Source of the DNA: Flavobacteriales bacterium UBA6051 | Lineage (GTDB): Bacteria > Bacteroidota > Bacteroidia > Flavobacteriales_D > Crocinitomicaceae | NCBI GenBank assembly: GCA_002427735.1 | Contig: DIYP01000007.1 | Span: 341,397 to 405,396, forward strand | Direction: 5' to 3' | DNA: 64,000 nucleotides | Part shown: piece after piece, positions 17,509 to 26,755 of the stretch | How positions within the stretch are numbered: the first letter of the stretch is position 1 | How the letters are laid out: each line of letters begins with the position of its first letter | Made by a program: the position numbers and the translations under genes | Notes under the pieces: model-generated | Database searches by the model: none | What the model was told of the DNA's origin: nothing | What the model saw: the letters and a program-made list of their open reading frames with translations, nothing else

Positions 17509-18249
17509 TTAATAAAAGTTAGACCTGTCTTTTCGCCAAAGACGTATGAGAATGAATCCGAACAACATGCCGCCCAAATGTGCAAAATGAGCAATGGAGT
17601 CATTAGGGTTATTCTGGTACGCTTGAACCAATGACATTGCTGCCAGCCCGAGCGCTAACCATTTTGCCTTGATAGGGATTGGAGGGAATAACAGCATCAT
17701 TCGTGTATTAGGGAACAGCAATGCGAAAGCCGCCAGCAATCCGTATACAGCTCCTGATGCTCCAAGCACAGGTGTATGGTAAACACCATAAATTTGCTTA
17801 TACATTTCGAGCGTTTCAGCTTCTCCATAGATCATATTCCCTTCAAAACGAATATTTTCAGCGTACGCCTGAATATCCGGGAACCATTCTCCAGTAAGGT
17901 TATGCAGTTCAATACCAGTAACAAGGAAGTGGAGTATAGCTGCTCCAAGTGCTGTTACGAAATAAAAAATAAAGAAACGCTTCTTACCCCAAACCCTTTC
18001 CAGCTGAGAACCAAACACAATCAAACCAATCATATTGAAGAGGATGTGTGTAAAGTTGGCATGCATGAAAAAGTGCGTGATGACCTGAAAAGGCTCAAAC
18101 AATTCTGACGACGGATAAAACATCCCTAGAAGCCCTTGAATAGGCATTCCTTGGGATTCACCAACCATTGTCGCTAAAAAGAACAGTGCATTCAGAATAA
18201 CGAGATTCTTGGTAACGTCTGGAATATTTGCGAATAAATTTCGAAGCAT
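17509..18249 (-). CDS. Rhomboid-family intramembrane serine protease (second of two)
   Basis: This 246-residue protein has six helices, catalytic S165 in LGASGAVYG and H224 in HFAHLGG. A large loop of about 50 residues between helices (ELHNLTGEWFPD onward) precedes the active-site Ser. The sequence differs enough from its neighbour to suggest an old duplication. Its start is 3 bases after the mutL stop, so it belongs to the mutL operon. Confidence 0.9.
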   Translation of the reverse strand: MLRNLFANIPDVTKNLVILNALFFLATMVGESQGMPIQGLLGMFYPSSELFEPFQVITHFFMHANFTHILFNMIGLIVFGSQLERVWGKKRFFIFYFVTALGAAILHFLVTGIELHNLTGEWFPDIQAYAENIRFEGNMIYGEAETLEMYKQIYGVYHTPVLGASGAVYGLLAAFALLFPNTRMMLLFPPIPIKAKWLALGLAAMSLVQAYQNNPNDSIAHFAHLGGMLFGFILIRLWRKDRSNFY

Positions 18250-18252
18250 TAG

Positions 18253-20094
18253 TTATCTGAATTTAAGATGTATCTCGTCAAGAGATATCGTTTCGATTAT
18301 CTTTTTATTACTTGGAGAGTATACGTGTTGTTCACATTGAAAGAGCTGATCAACAAGACCTTGAATGCTCTCATTTGTGCTCAGGTTAATTTTCTTTAAA
18401 GACGCTGATTTTGCAATTGAAAGAATCAGTGCATGAGCAACATCTCCTTTGTCAATTTCTTGATAGGCTATAGTCGAAAACAACTCATCAATTGAACTGG
18501 AAATTGTTTCTTCTTGTAACACAGAAGGAACGGCTGAGATTTTTAAATTACCTTTTTCAATAGCTCCTGCGAATCCTAATTGCGTCAAAATAGACTGGTT
18601 TTCTTCCCAGAGGTTGGATTCGTTCTTTGACACTTCACGTTCCAAGGGGAATAGTAGCTGTTGTAAATTTATTGGGCTGGAAATAAAAGAGTTAAATATC
18701 TCGTCATAAACTATTCGTTCAATTGATCTTCTGGCGTTAATTAGCATTAAACCTGACTTACTTGGGCTAATGATATAATTGTTCTTTACAATGAATGAAC
18801 CAGCCGAAGGATTGTCGTCCAACTCAATGATTGGTTCTGCATCTTGCTCTTCCTTTTCTTCAATGGTGTAAAATTGCTGCCAATCTTCTGGTTTCGGTTT
18901 TGTTTCTCCAAATCCTTGATTCACAATGGCACTTGAAAAATTATCTTTTGTCTTTCCGGTTGTGCCAGAAGAGGGTTTCGATGTCGACTTAAAAGGATTG
19001 TAACCTTCATCGACCCGTATCTGTGGTTCTACGGCAGGTTGTGAACGCATTGAATGAGGGATGTTAAAACTAGATTCCTGCTCAAATTCCAACGTTGGTG
19101 CTATATTGTACTTGCCAAGCGCTTGTTTAATACTGCTCAACAAAATAGAGTAGATGAACTTCTCTTCTTCAAACTTTATTTCTGTTTTCGTCGGGTGAAC
19201 ATTCACGTCTATTTTTGTTGTGTCAACAGTTAGGTATAAGAAATATCCGGGATGCGAATTATCCTTTAGAAGCCCATCAAACGCCTTATTCACCGCATGA
19301 TGAAAGTAGGAGCTTCGGAAATAACGATTATTGACAAAAAAGAACTGATCACCTCTTGTCTTTCTTGCATGTTCCGGTTTTAATACGAACCCCTTCAGTG
19401 AAACAATATCCGTTTCCTCATCAATGGGAACTAGTCGATCGTTGGTATTGCCCCCAATAATGTTAACTACACGCTTACGCAACACTGCCGGAGCTAAATT
19501 GTAAATCTGGTTTCCATTATGCGTAAGTGTGAGGTGCAATTCCTCATGAGCCAGAGCAATACGTTCAAATTCATCCTGAATGTGCTTAAACTCGGTACTG
19601 TCTTTTTTCAGGAAGTTTCTTCTTGCCGGAACATTGAAGAATAAGTTCTTTATTTCAAAAGAAGTTCCTTTTGGGCATACGATTTCTTCCTCATGTACAA
19701 TTTCACTGCCTTCTACAGTAACACATCGACCGATCTCCTCATTTTTAAGGCATGTTTTCATTTCAACATGTGCAATAGCAGCAACTGATGCTAACGCTTC
19801 TCCGCGAAAACCTTTGGTTGTGAGAGAAAACAAATCTTCTGCACTTCGTACTTTACTTGTTGCGTGACGCTTAAAGCAAAGTTTCGCATCTGCAGCTCCC
19901 ATACCAGAACCGTTATCAACGATTTGAATCAGGGTTTTACCCGCATCTTTAATATTTACATCGATTTTGGTCGCTCCCGCATCAATTGCATTTTCCAGCA
20001 ATTCTTTAACAACAGAAGCCGGTCGCTGAATGACTTCTCCAGCGGCAATCTGATTTGCAATGTTGTCCGGTAAAAGTTTTATTAAGTCTTCCAA
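18253..20094 (-). CDS. mutL: DNA mismatch repair protein MutL
   Basis: This 613-residue protein couples MutS mismatch recognition to strand removal. The GHKL ATPase half is intact: NQIAAGEVIQRPASVVKEL (14-32), DNGSGM (60-65) and TTKGFRGEAL (92-101). A linker of about 100 residues rich in Ser, Lys and Glu follows, then the C-terminal dimerisation domain. The endonuclease motif, normally DQHAxxE, is here N453-A-R-R-S-I-E459 (LMLINARRSIERIVYDE). The metal-binding Asp and His are gone, so nuclease activity is doubtful. It lies 2 bases after the small membrane protein gene. The identity is sure. Confidence 0.93.
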   Translation of the reverse strand: MEDLIKLLPDNIANQIAAGEVIQRPASVVKELLENAIDAGATKIDVNIKDAGKTLIQIVDNGSGMGAADAKLCFKRHATSKVRSAEDLFSLTTKGFRGEALASVAAIAHVEMKTCLKNEEIGRCVTVEGSEIVHEEEIVCPKGTSFEIKNLFFNVPARRNFLKKDSTEFKHIQDEFERIALAHEELHLTLTHNGNQIYNLAPAVLRKRVVNIIGGNTNDRLVPIDEETDIVSLKGFVLKPEHARKTRGDQFFFVNNRYFRSSYFHHAVNKAFDGLLKDNSHPGYFLYLTVDTTKIDVNVHPTKTEIKFEEEKFIYSILLSSIKQALGKYNIAPTLEFEQESSFNIPHSMRSQPAVEPQIRVDEGYNPFKSTSKPSSGTTGKTKDNFSSAIVNQGFGETKPKPEDWQQFYTIEEKEEQDAEPIIELDDNPSAGSFIVKNNYIISPSKSGLMLINARRSIERIVYDEIFNSFISSPINLQQLLFPLEREVSKNESNLWEENQSILTQLGFAGAIEKGNLKISAVPSVLQEETISSSIDELFSTIAYQEIDKGDVAHALILSIAKSASLKKINLSTNESIQGLVDQLFQCEQHVYSPSNKKIIETISLDEIHLKFR

Positions 20095-20096
20095 GT

Positions 20097-20420
20097 CTAC
20101 CAGAGATTTTTAACAACAGTATCTACTTCATCCACTCCGTTGAAGACAAAATACCCTAAGGCCAGAATAAGGCCAATCAAAAGCAATATGCGAAGATTAG
20201 AGCTGCGCTTTTGTGCCTGTCGATATTCTCCGCCAGACCAACTTTTTTTGATACTCTCTTTAAAGTAGGCTTTACGCTCTTCGTCACTTAAGCTCTCGTC
20301 TTCCAGTTTGCGGTACTGTTCTTTCTTTTTCTCGAGACGTTCTTTACGCTCGTCATAATACATGGGGTTGTATTGAAAGCGCTGGTGCTCAATAGTTTTA
20401 TTTAAAAATCGAAATTTCAT
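20097..20420 (-). CDS. Small single-pass membrane protein preceding mutL
   Basis: This 107-residue protein has a highly charged, probably coiled-coil N-terminal part (YYDERKERLEKKKEQYRKLE, residues 21-40) and one C-terminal helix (LRILLLIGLILALGYFVF). It is first in the mutL operon. Similar short proteins occur at this position in Flavobacteriia, and I recall some being labelled 'riboflavin synthase subunit beta'; nothing in the sequence supports that label. The function is unknown. The 20421-20645 gap beyond it holds two divergent promoters and a short inverted repeat (ATGAC-N5-GTCAT, 20528-20542). Confidence 0.7.
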   Translation of the reverse strand: MKFRFLNKTIEHQRFQYNPMYYDERKERLEKKKEQYRKLEDESLSDEERKAYFKESIKKSWSGGEYRQAQKRSSNLRILLLIGLILALGYFVFNGVDEVDTVVKNLW

Positions 20421-20437
20421 CTATGTTCCGTTACTTA

Positions 20438-20445
20438 CAAATTTA
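20438..20445 (-). promoter_or_regulatory. TAnnTTTG -7 box for the mutL operon
   Basis: The minus strand reads TAAATTTG, an exact match 17 bases before the start at 20420. Confidence 0.55.
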
Positions 20446-20632
20446 GCAATAAAAACATTCGATTCAACGGGCTTTTAAAGCTCTTCAACGCCCATTTGTT
20501 GTCAAATACTATGCCCATTTAAAACGCATGACAAAGCGTCATATTTTATGCTTGAAATGTTAATAGATGCCAATTATCACGGGATTGTTTAAAACTAATC
20601 ATCGGCACACATTTTGCAGCAAATTGAACTTG

Positions 20633-20640
20633 TATTTTTG
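20633..20640 (+). promoter_or_regulatory. TAnnTTTG -7 box for the GH3/beta-lactamase gene
   Basis: TATTTTTG is an exact match with a TTTG 16 bases upstream (20613-20616). It ends only 5 bases before the ATG at 20646, so the mRNA is probably leaderless or nearly so. Confidence 0.55.
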
Positions 20641-20645
20641 ATTTT

Positions 20646-23588
20646 ATGAAGCGAATCCTCTCCATGAATGTATTATTTATGGCGCCAGTTTTTCTCGGCG
20701 TCTACCTATTGGCATATAACGCTCAAACAGATGTTCCGGAAGTCATTATTGAAGAGCGTTTGACTCCTAAAGAGTTAACAGAGGTTCCCAATCTATGGGC
20801 AGAAGCCCAATTGAAGCAAATGACTTTAAGAGAAAAAATCGGTCAATTCTTCATGGTTGCTGCCTATTCGAATAAATCGGAAGAGCATTTTCGCAAAATT
20901 GATTCGCTCGTTGTAAGAGACAAAGTCGGTGGTTTGATATTCTTTCAGGGAGATAGAAACAATCTTACAACAGCAATCAAACGATTCCAGGGTAAAGCAA
21001 AACTTCCATTGTTGATAGGGATGGATGCAGAATGGGGTGTTCAGATGCGTTTATTCGGTGAAGAACGGTTCCCATACAATTATACGATTGGTGCTGCAAA
21101 TGATCCGAAGTTGACAAATCGAATAGCAAGTATGATGGGCCAAGAGTGCAGAGAACTGGGAATCCATATTAATTTCGCTCCGGTTGCTGATGTCAATAGT
21201 AATCCGAAAAATCCAGTGATTGGATTTCGATCGTATGGCGAATACCCGAAAGATGTTGCAGCTCATGTGTCCGCTGCAGTTGAAGGAATGGAAGGGCAGG
21301 GTGTCATGACAAGTATTAAGCATTTCCCTGGACACGGTGATACGGATGTTGACTCTCATTACGATTTACCGGTTGTAAATAATTCTTATGCGCAGATCAA
21401 CGCAATTGACTTTTTTCCTTTTCGATCTGGAATTAGGGCAGGGGCTTCAACAGTTATGATTGGTCATTTAAACGTTCCGGCATTGGACCCAAGTGGTACT
21501 CCGAGTAGCTTGTCTGTGCCAATTATACAGGATTACTTGCAAGGTGAATTAGGTTTTAAAGGTCTTGTGGTAAGCGATGCACTTGGAATGAAGGCAGTTG
21601 CAGATCGTTATGGGAAAACAGAAGTTGTGGTTAAGGCATTTTTGGCAGGCTGTGATATTCTTTTGTTTCCAAAAAGTGTAGAAGAAGCTATAAATGCAAT
21701 AGAAAAAAAGGTGCTCGATGGTGAAATTGATGAAGCATTAATTGACAAACGATGCAAAAAAGTACTTGCTGCTAAGCATAATCATATCATCAGGCCTGCA
21801 GATTTCGAGCGCTACACTCCTGAAGAAATGGATTTGGCTAGAAAGCAATTGTATGAAAAATCAATTACGGTCATCAAAAACGAAGGTGACCTCTTGCCAA
21901 TTAAGAATCTTAATAAACGAATTGTACATGTGAGTATTGGAGCGCATACCGAGCCACTGATGCGATCCATGGATTTAATAACTAAGGTGGATCATGTGCA
22001 TTTTTATTCGGGCGAAGAAGCAGTGCTGCGCGCTGGTGAGCTTTTCAATGATTATGATCTGATTATTACTTCCGTACATGCAAAGTCGGTTTCTGCAAGA
22101 AATGACTACGGTATGCCTTCAGGTTGGCGACAATGGGTGAATAAATTACCAGCAAACAAAGAGAATGTACTCGCGATTTTTGGAAATCCTTATGCGCTTG
22201 GAAAAGATGTTGATCTGGGTGATATTGAAACTATTATCGTAGGGTATGAAAACCATTCGTTGGCTTTAGATCGTGCCGGGCAATTTATCATGGGAGCATT
22301 TGCTAGCAAAGGAAAATTACCAGTGACAATCAATGACAACTTTAAGCGAGGCGCAGGTATTTTAGTCAAGCACGGTGGGAAGTTGAAAGAATCACAACCG
22401 GAAGAGGTCGGTGTATCGCGAGAAAAACTCAAAGAAATAGATCGAATCGTTGAAAACAGCATTAAATCTGGTGCATTTCCAGGTTGTCAGGTATTTGTTG
22501 CGGTTGATGGTAACGTAATTTATGATAAGTCCTTTGGGTATCACACCTACAGCAAACAACAAGAGGTAAAAAATAATGACTTGTATGACATTGCGTCAAT
22601 CACAAAAATTGCGGCTTCCACCTTTTCGCTGATGTATTTAAATTCCAACGGCGAGTTTTCTCTGGATGGGCGATTGTCTGATTACCTGCCAGAACTAGTT
22701 CAGGGTACTCCTTATGAGCGAATGAAGGTAAGGGATATGCTCGCGCATCAGGCGGGGTTGCATCCGTGGATTCCGTTTTATACAGAAACGCTTAAAGATT
22801 TTAGACCGGACCCTGCTGTATATGCTACAGAGAAAAGTGAATCTTTTCCAACGAAAGTGGCAGAGAATATGTGGATTCGTAAAGACTACACAAAAGTCAT
22901 GTATCAAACGATACTTCTGAAACCGCTCAAATCGAAGAAATACAAGTACTCCGACCTTGGATACTACTTCATGAAGTCAATTATTGAGAAAAAGATGGGT
23001 AAATCCTTGGATAGTTTCGTTCATGATCAGTTTTATGCACCTATGGGTTTGAAAAATATAATGTACAATCCGCTGGGCGAAATCTCAAAAAATAGAATTC
23101 CTCCAACAGAGAATGATACTATTTTCAGAAAGCAATTGATTCATGGATATGTTCATGATCAGGGTGCTTCGATGATGGGAGGGGTTGGAGGTCATGCTGG
23201 ACTTTTTTCTAATGCGCGTGATCTGGCCGCTATTATGCAGCTTTTCTTGAATGAAGGTTCTTTTGGAGGGGTTCAATACATTGATCCAGAAGTAATCAAA
23301 AAATATACAGGCTGTCAATATTGCCCAAAGAATAGGCGAGGAGCTGGTTTTGACAAGCCAACAACAAATCGAAAAGGTGGGCCAACGACGAAACTTGCCC
23401 CTTTATCCAGTTTCGGACACTCTGGCTTTACGGGAACGTTGGCCTGGGCTGATCCTGAGTACAAAGTGAATTTTGTATTCTTGTCCAATAGGGTTTATCC
23501 AGACGCAGAAAATTGGAAAATTGTAAAAATGAACGTGCGCACAGATATTCAAAGAGTCATCTACGAAGCCTTAAACGAAGCTAAATGA
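20646..23588 (+). CDS. GH3 beta-N-acetylglucosaminidase fused to a beta-lactamase-type serine hydrolase
   Basis: This 980-residue exported protein has an N-terminal hydrophobic signal or anchor (about 4-24). The GH3 domain (about 50-575) is of the NagZ type: KHFPGHGDTDVDSH (225-238) holds the D-H acid/base dyad and D311 in VVSDALGMKA is the likely nucleophile. The second domain (about 590-980) is a class C beta-lactamase/DD-peptidase fold with SxxK at S651-K654, YSD as the tyrosine motif and HSGFTGT near the end. Both point to peptidoglycan: removal of GlcNAc and trimming of peptide or ester groups. This fusion is known in Bacteroidota. It overlaps the PAP2-like gene by four bases. Confidence 0.9.
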   Translation: MKRILSMNVLFMAPVFLGVYLLAYNAQTDVPEVIIEERLTPKELTEVPNLWAEAQLKQMTLREKIGQFFMVAAYSNKSEEHFRKIDSLVVRDKVGGLIFFQGDRNNLTTAIKRFQGKAKLPLLIGMDAEWGVQMRLFGEERFPYNYTIGAANDPKLTNRIASMMGQECRELGIHINFAPVADVNSNPKNPVIGFRSYGEYPKDVAAHVSAAVEGMEGQGVMTSIKHFPGHGDTDVDSHYDLPVVNNSYAQINAIDFFPFRSGIRAGASTVMIGHLNVPALDPSGTPSSLSVPIIQDYLQGELGFKGLVVSDALGMKAVADRYGKTEVVVKAFLAGCDILLFPKSVEEAINAIEKKVLDGEIDEALIDKRCKKVLAAKHNHIIRPADFERYTPEEMDLARKQLYEKSITVIKNEGDLLPIKNLNKRIVHVSIGAHTEPLMRSMDLITKVDHVHFYSGEEAVLRAGELFNDYDLIITSVHAKSVSARNDYGMPSGWRQWVNKLPANKENVLAIFGNPYALGKDVDLGDIETIIVGYENHSLALDRAGQFIMGAFASKGKLPVTINDNFKRGAGILVKHGGKLKESQPEEVGVSREKLKEIDRIVENSIKSGAFPGCQVFVAVDGNVIYDKSFGYHTYSKQQEVKNNDLYDIASITKIAASTFSLMYLNSNGEFSLDGRLSDYLPELVQGTPYERMKVRDMLAHQAGLHPWIPFYTETLKDFRPDPAVYATEKSESFPTKVAENMWIRKDYTKVMYQTILLKPLKSKKYKYSDLGYYFMKSIIEKKMGKSLDSFVHDQFYAPMGLKNIMYNPLGEISKNRIPPTENDTIFRKQLIHGYVHDQGASMMGGVGGHAGLFSNARDLAAIMQLFLNEGSFGGVQYIDPEVIKKYTGCQYCPKNRRGAGFDKPTTNRKGGPTTKLAPLSSFGHSGFTGTLAWADPEYKVNFVFLSNRVYPDAENWKIVKMNVRTDIQRVIYEALNEAK

Positions 23589-24175
23589 CAAAAAGAGCGG
23601 GCCTTGTCTTATTGGGTAGTGCCCTTTTCTTACTGTTATCGGCTGCTTTCTTTAGTTATTTTTTGACGGCACATCATGCTGAAGCGAGTGTTTCGGGGTG
23701 GTTATTTAATGATGTCATTTTATCGCTTTTTCCACGTACTAATGTTTCGGTCTATATTTTTACAATTACCTACGGAGCAATCATGCTATACGTTGTTTTC
23801 GAATTTCGTAAACCTCATTTTTTGTCACGATTAATGTTTGCCTATGCAATTTTATTGTGGTTACGGGTATTGACTATGAGCTTACTTCAGTTAAAGGCCC
23901 CAATTGATATCGTTTTCTTGCAGGACCCTTTTTTGAATAGTTTTATCTACGACGGTAATATTGATACAGACTTGTTTTTTAGTGGTCACGCAGGTTTACT
24001 GTTTTTGCTTTTCTTTTTGTCAAAGAAGTGGATCTTTCTATTCTTAGGGATCGTTCTTAGTGTCTTGTTAATGATTCAAAGGGTGCATTATTCAATCGAC
24101 GTATTGGCAGCATTCCCTTTCGCCTATGGCATTGCTAAATCAAGCTCTTATGTCATGAAGAGAATAGGGGGCTAA
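23585..24175 (+). CDS. PAP2-like (sphingomyelin-synthase-like) membrane protein
   Basis: This 196-residue protein has about six helices. Two motifs stand out: DLFFSGHAG (about 131-139) and RVHYSIDVLAAF (about 167-178). Together they match the C-terminal PAP2 motifs of sphingomyelin synthase-like enzymes, with two histidines and an aspartate forming the phosphoryl-transfer site. Such enzymes move a lipid head group or remove a lipid phosphate. Its start overlaps the stop of the GH3/beta-lactamase gene (ATGA), suggesting a joint envelope role. The tail overlaps the convergent CotH-like gene by four bases. Confidence 0.75.
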   Translation: MTKRAGLVLLGSALFLLLSAAFFSYFLTAHHAEASVSGWLFNDVILSLFPRTNVSVYIFTITYGAIMLYVVFEFRKPHFLSRLMFAYAILLWLRVLTMSLLQLKAPIDIVFLQDPFLNSFIYDGNIDTDLFFSGHAGLLFLLFFLSKKWIFLFLGIVLSVLLMIQRVHYSIDVLAAFPFAYGIAKSSSYVMKRIGG

Positions 24176-25401
24176 GGAATTTCTTTTGAAAGTTCCTCGA
24201 AGTAACGATCAAGTTGTGGAATACGCAACGATATGTACTTCTGCATAATTTCAACTTCTTCTTTGTAATCGTTGTCATCAAAATACCAATCGCTATCAAT
24301 TGGCCATCGCTTAAAATTGGCTTCCAATCCTAAGCGAAGAATGGAATCGTTTCTTGAAATATGACTTTCAAAATTTTCTTCGGAAAAAATACCTTGAGTA
24401 CGGAGCTCATTCCAACGACTAATGAGTCGCTTTGTATAGCCTGTTTCTTGTAGATCCATCAGTCGCTTGAACAAAATAGCTCTATCACAATTAATGTTTC
24501 TTTCGAGCATATTGTACTCGTTGTCACCATCTCTTCCGTATGAGTGATCATAATCCCAAATGGCGATTCGGAATGGAGTAGTGCTGTTCAGTTTATAGAG
24601 ATAGAAATTTTTCATCAAACCGTCCCCATTATTGGAAAGTAGTAAGATGAGCTGCCAGTCAATAAAGCTGTTAAAATCTACCCATTCCTCAATACCCGAA
24701 ATGAATTCATCATCGCTTGAATAGAATAAGAAATCTTTGAAGTCCGTAATGTATTGCGCTTTGCTGGCATATTTGATCTTGGGGTACTTCTGTTGGAAAT
24801 AATTAAGGCTATCTTGTACAGCAGGTACTTTTTCTTCATGAAATATTGGAGGACCTTTGAAAAGCATAGCCATTGGGTCTCCCTTATTTAAACCGAGCAT
24901 ACCAGCATTGACCTCTTCCATCAAAACATACAGTCCTTCGTACTTATCATCTACAAACAACTCAATATAAGAGCACTTAGAAGCTTTGTTCAAAGGACTC
25001 ATCTCCCTAAAAAGGTCGTAGCTTATTTTGTGTCGCATAAACGTTTTGTCCACGTAGCCGGCATTTATGATCCAGTCATCGTCGACAGCTATACCTGCAA
25101 GCCCAAAATCATTCTCTAATTCTAATGCATATGAACGCTTTTCATATTTGACGGATATTCCACCGCGATATTTGATTCTTCCGACTAATTGAACTTCCGT
25201 ACTATCATCTTTATAAATAAGTGTACAGCGGTTCTTAGTTTCCCATTCTATTCCATTCTTATTTTGAATATTAATGGAAGGGAGCTGGTTATTCTCTTTT
25301 GTTGACTCTGATTGACCTTCTTCAGGAACTTCGCATGATGATATTCCTACACTAATAAATAAAAAGAGGTTAACTATATGATTAACAGTTGATCTGCGCA
25401 T
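24172..25401 (-). CDS. CotH kinase-like lipoprotein
   Basis: CotH of Bacillus is a protein kinase that phosphorylates spore-coat proteins, and bacterial homologues often act outside the cell. Seen here: a region starting near RIKYRGGISVKYEKRSYALE, then WIINAGYVDKTFMRHKISYD, ELFVDDKYEGLYVLMEEV, KNFYLYK and IWDYDHSYGRDGD, which fits the CotH pattern of basic, acidic and metal-binding motifs. The frame is open to 25512, but the ATG at 25401 starts a good lipoprotein signal (MRRSTVNHIV to SVGISSC) and has a -7 box upstream, giving 409 residues. Predicted surface or periplasmic lipoprotein; substrate unknown. Confidence 0.8.
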   Translation of the reverse strand: MRRSTVNHIVNLFLFISVGISSCEVPEEGQSESTKENNQLPSINIQNKNGIEWETKNRCTLIYKDDSTEVQLVGRIKYRGGISVKYEKRSYALELENDFGLAGIAVDDDWIINAGYVDKTFMRHKISYDLFREMSPLNKASKCSYIELFVDDKYEGLYVLMEEVNAGMLGLNKGDPMAMLFKGPPIFHEEKVPAVQDSLNYFQQKYPKIKYASKAQYITDFKDFLFYSSDDEFISGIEEWVDFNSFIDWQLILLLSNNGDGLMKNFYLYKLNSTTPFRIAIWDYDHSYGRDGDNEYNMLERNINCDRAILFKRLMDLQETGYTKRLISRWNELRTQGIFSEENFESHISRNDSILRLGLEANFKRWPIDSDWYFDDNDYKEEVEIMQKYISLRIPQLDRYFEELSKEIP

Positions 25402-25434
25402 TATGTAGCAAAAGATGAAGCTTTGTTTCCATAC

Positions 25435-25442
25435 CAAAAGTA
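25435..25442 (-). promoter_or_regulatory. TAnnTTTG -7 box for the CotH-like gene
   Basis: The minus strand reads TACTTTTG, 33 bases before the chosen start at 25401. It lies inside the upstream-extended frame and so supports the shorter start. Confidence 0.45.
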
Positions 25443-25574
25443 CATATAGTAATTGAATCATTTGGTTCAAGCAATTGATGTGATAGCTTGGAATGCTATA
25501 CTTTTTGCTCAATTCCTATTTGAGTTGTTGAGGCGTATAATTCTCTATTTTTATCATATCAACAAAAACATACT

Positions 25575-26699
25575 ATGAAGATAGGGATAGTATTATATCC
25601 GACTTTTGGAGGGAGTGGAGTAGTTGCGACGGAGTTAGGGAAGTTTTTAGCCAAGAAGGGACATGAGATTCATTTCATTACATATTCTCAACCTGTTCGA
25701 CTCGGTTCTTTTCGACAGAATATTTATTATCACGAAGTTCTTGTCTCGGAGTATCCGCTCTTTGATTATGAGCCTTATGAAACTGTTTTAGCTAGTAAAA
25801 TGGTTGATGTTACCAAACATGAAGGTTTAGATATTCTTCATGTGCATTACGCCATTCCTCATGCTTCGGCAGCTTTTATGGCAAGAGAAATACTGAAGTC
25901 ACAGGGAATCAATATCCCTTTTGTTACTACACTTCACGGTACTGATATAACTTTGGTAGGAAAGGATTCTTCTTTTGAGCCAGTGATTACTTTTTGCTTG
26001 AACGAATCAGATGCTGTTACAGCTGTTTCTGAAAGTTTGAAAAGTGATACGTACAAACACTTCAAGACAACACGAGAGATTGAAGTAATTCCGAATTTCA
26101 TTCCGGTTCGCAAAAAAAGAAATGACGTAAAGAAAGAGGTAAGACGTAACTATGCAATGGATGATGAACCCATTCTTTGTCACGTTTCTAACTTTAGAAA
26201 GGTAAAGCGTGTGGAAGATGTACTACGCGTTTTTTCCATTGTGAATCAGCAGGTTAAATCAAAGGTGCTGTTGGTCGGTGATGGTCCAGAGCGCTATCGA
26301 TTAGAAAAGCTTTGTCGTGAATTAGGCTTGTGTGATCGCGTTATTTTCCTTGGCAAAGTCCGAGATACGCAGCATGTATTAGAGATTTCAGACTTGTTTG
26401 TATTGCCTTCGGAAACCGAGAGCTTTGGATTGGCTGCTCTAGAAGCGATGGCTATGGGAGTCCCGGTGATTTCCTCGAACACAGGAGGTATCCCTGAAGT
26501 AAATATTCATGGCGAAACCGGATTTACTTCTGAGGTGGGAGATGTCGAAGACATGGCCAAGAATGCATTGCATATTTTGAAAGACGATGAAACGCTAGAA
26601 GTTTTTAGGCAAAAAGCCTTGGATCGTTCACAATCATTCGATGTTGAAACTATTGTTCAGCGGTACGAAAATGTATACAATCGATTGTTAAAGAAATAA
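25575..26699 (+). CDS. bshA: N-acetyl-alpha-D-glucosaminyl L-malate synthase (bacillithiol synthesis)
   Basis: BshA transfers GlcNAc from UDP-GlcNAc to L-malate, the first step to the low-molecular-weight thiol bacillithiol. The 374-residue GT4-family protein starts MKIGIVLYPTFGGSGVVATELG, the characteristic BshA opening, and shows LHVHYAIPHA, TLHGTDITLVG and LPSETESFGLAALEAMA, the donor-binding end of GT4 enzymes. Length and motif order are normal. The other bsh genes are not in this window. A near-match -7 box (TATTTTTA) lies 21 bases upstream. Confidence 0.92.
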   Translation: MKIGIVLYPTFGGSGVVATELGKFLAKKGHEIHFITYSQPVRLGSFRQNIYYHEVLVSEYPLFDYEPYETVLASKMVDVTKHEGLDILHVHYAIPHASAAFMAREILKSQGINIPFVTTLHGTDITLVGKDSSFEPVITFCLNESDAVTAVSESLKSDTYKHFKTTREIEVIPNFIPVRKKRNDVKKEVRRNYAMDDEPILCHVSNFRKVKRVEDVLRVFSIVNQQVKSKVLLVGDGPERYRLEKLCRELGLCDRVIFLGKVRDTQHVLEISDLFVLPSETESFGLAALEAMAMGVPVISSNTGGIPEVNIHGETGFTSEVGDVEDMAKNALHILKDDETLEVFRQKALDRSQSFDVETIVQRYENVYNRLLKK

Positions 26700-26710
26700 T
26701 TACTCAATAA

Positions 26711-26737
26711 AAAAGGCACTCATCGAGTGCCTTTTTC
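26711..26737. terminator. Bidirectional terminator between bshA and the thiolase gene
   Basis: A perfect 7-bp stem (GGCACTC at 26715-26721, GAGTGCC at 26725-26731) is flanked by an A-run and a T-run. It can end transcripts on both strands between the convergent genes. Confidence 0.9.
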
Positions 26738-26755
26738 TTGTATAGAACAATTGTG

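Noticed and set aside
20528..20542. Inverted repeat ATGAC-N5-GTCAT in the mutL/GH3 gap
   Set aside because: Five-base arms are expected by chance, no second copy was found nearby, and it does not overlap either -7 box.
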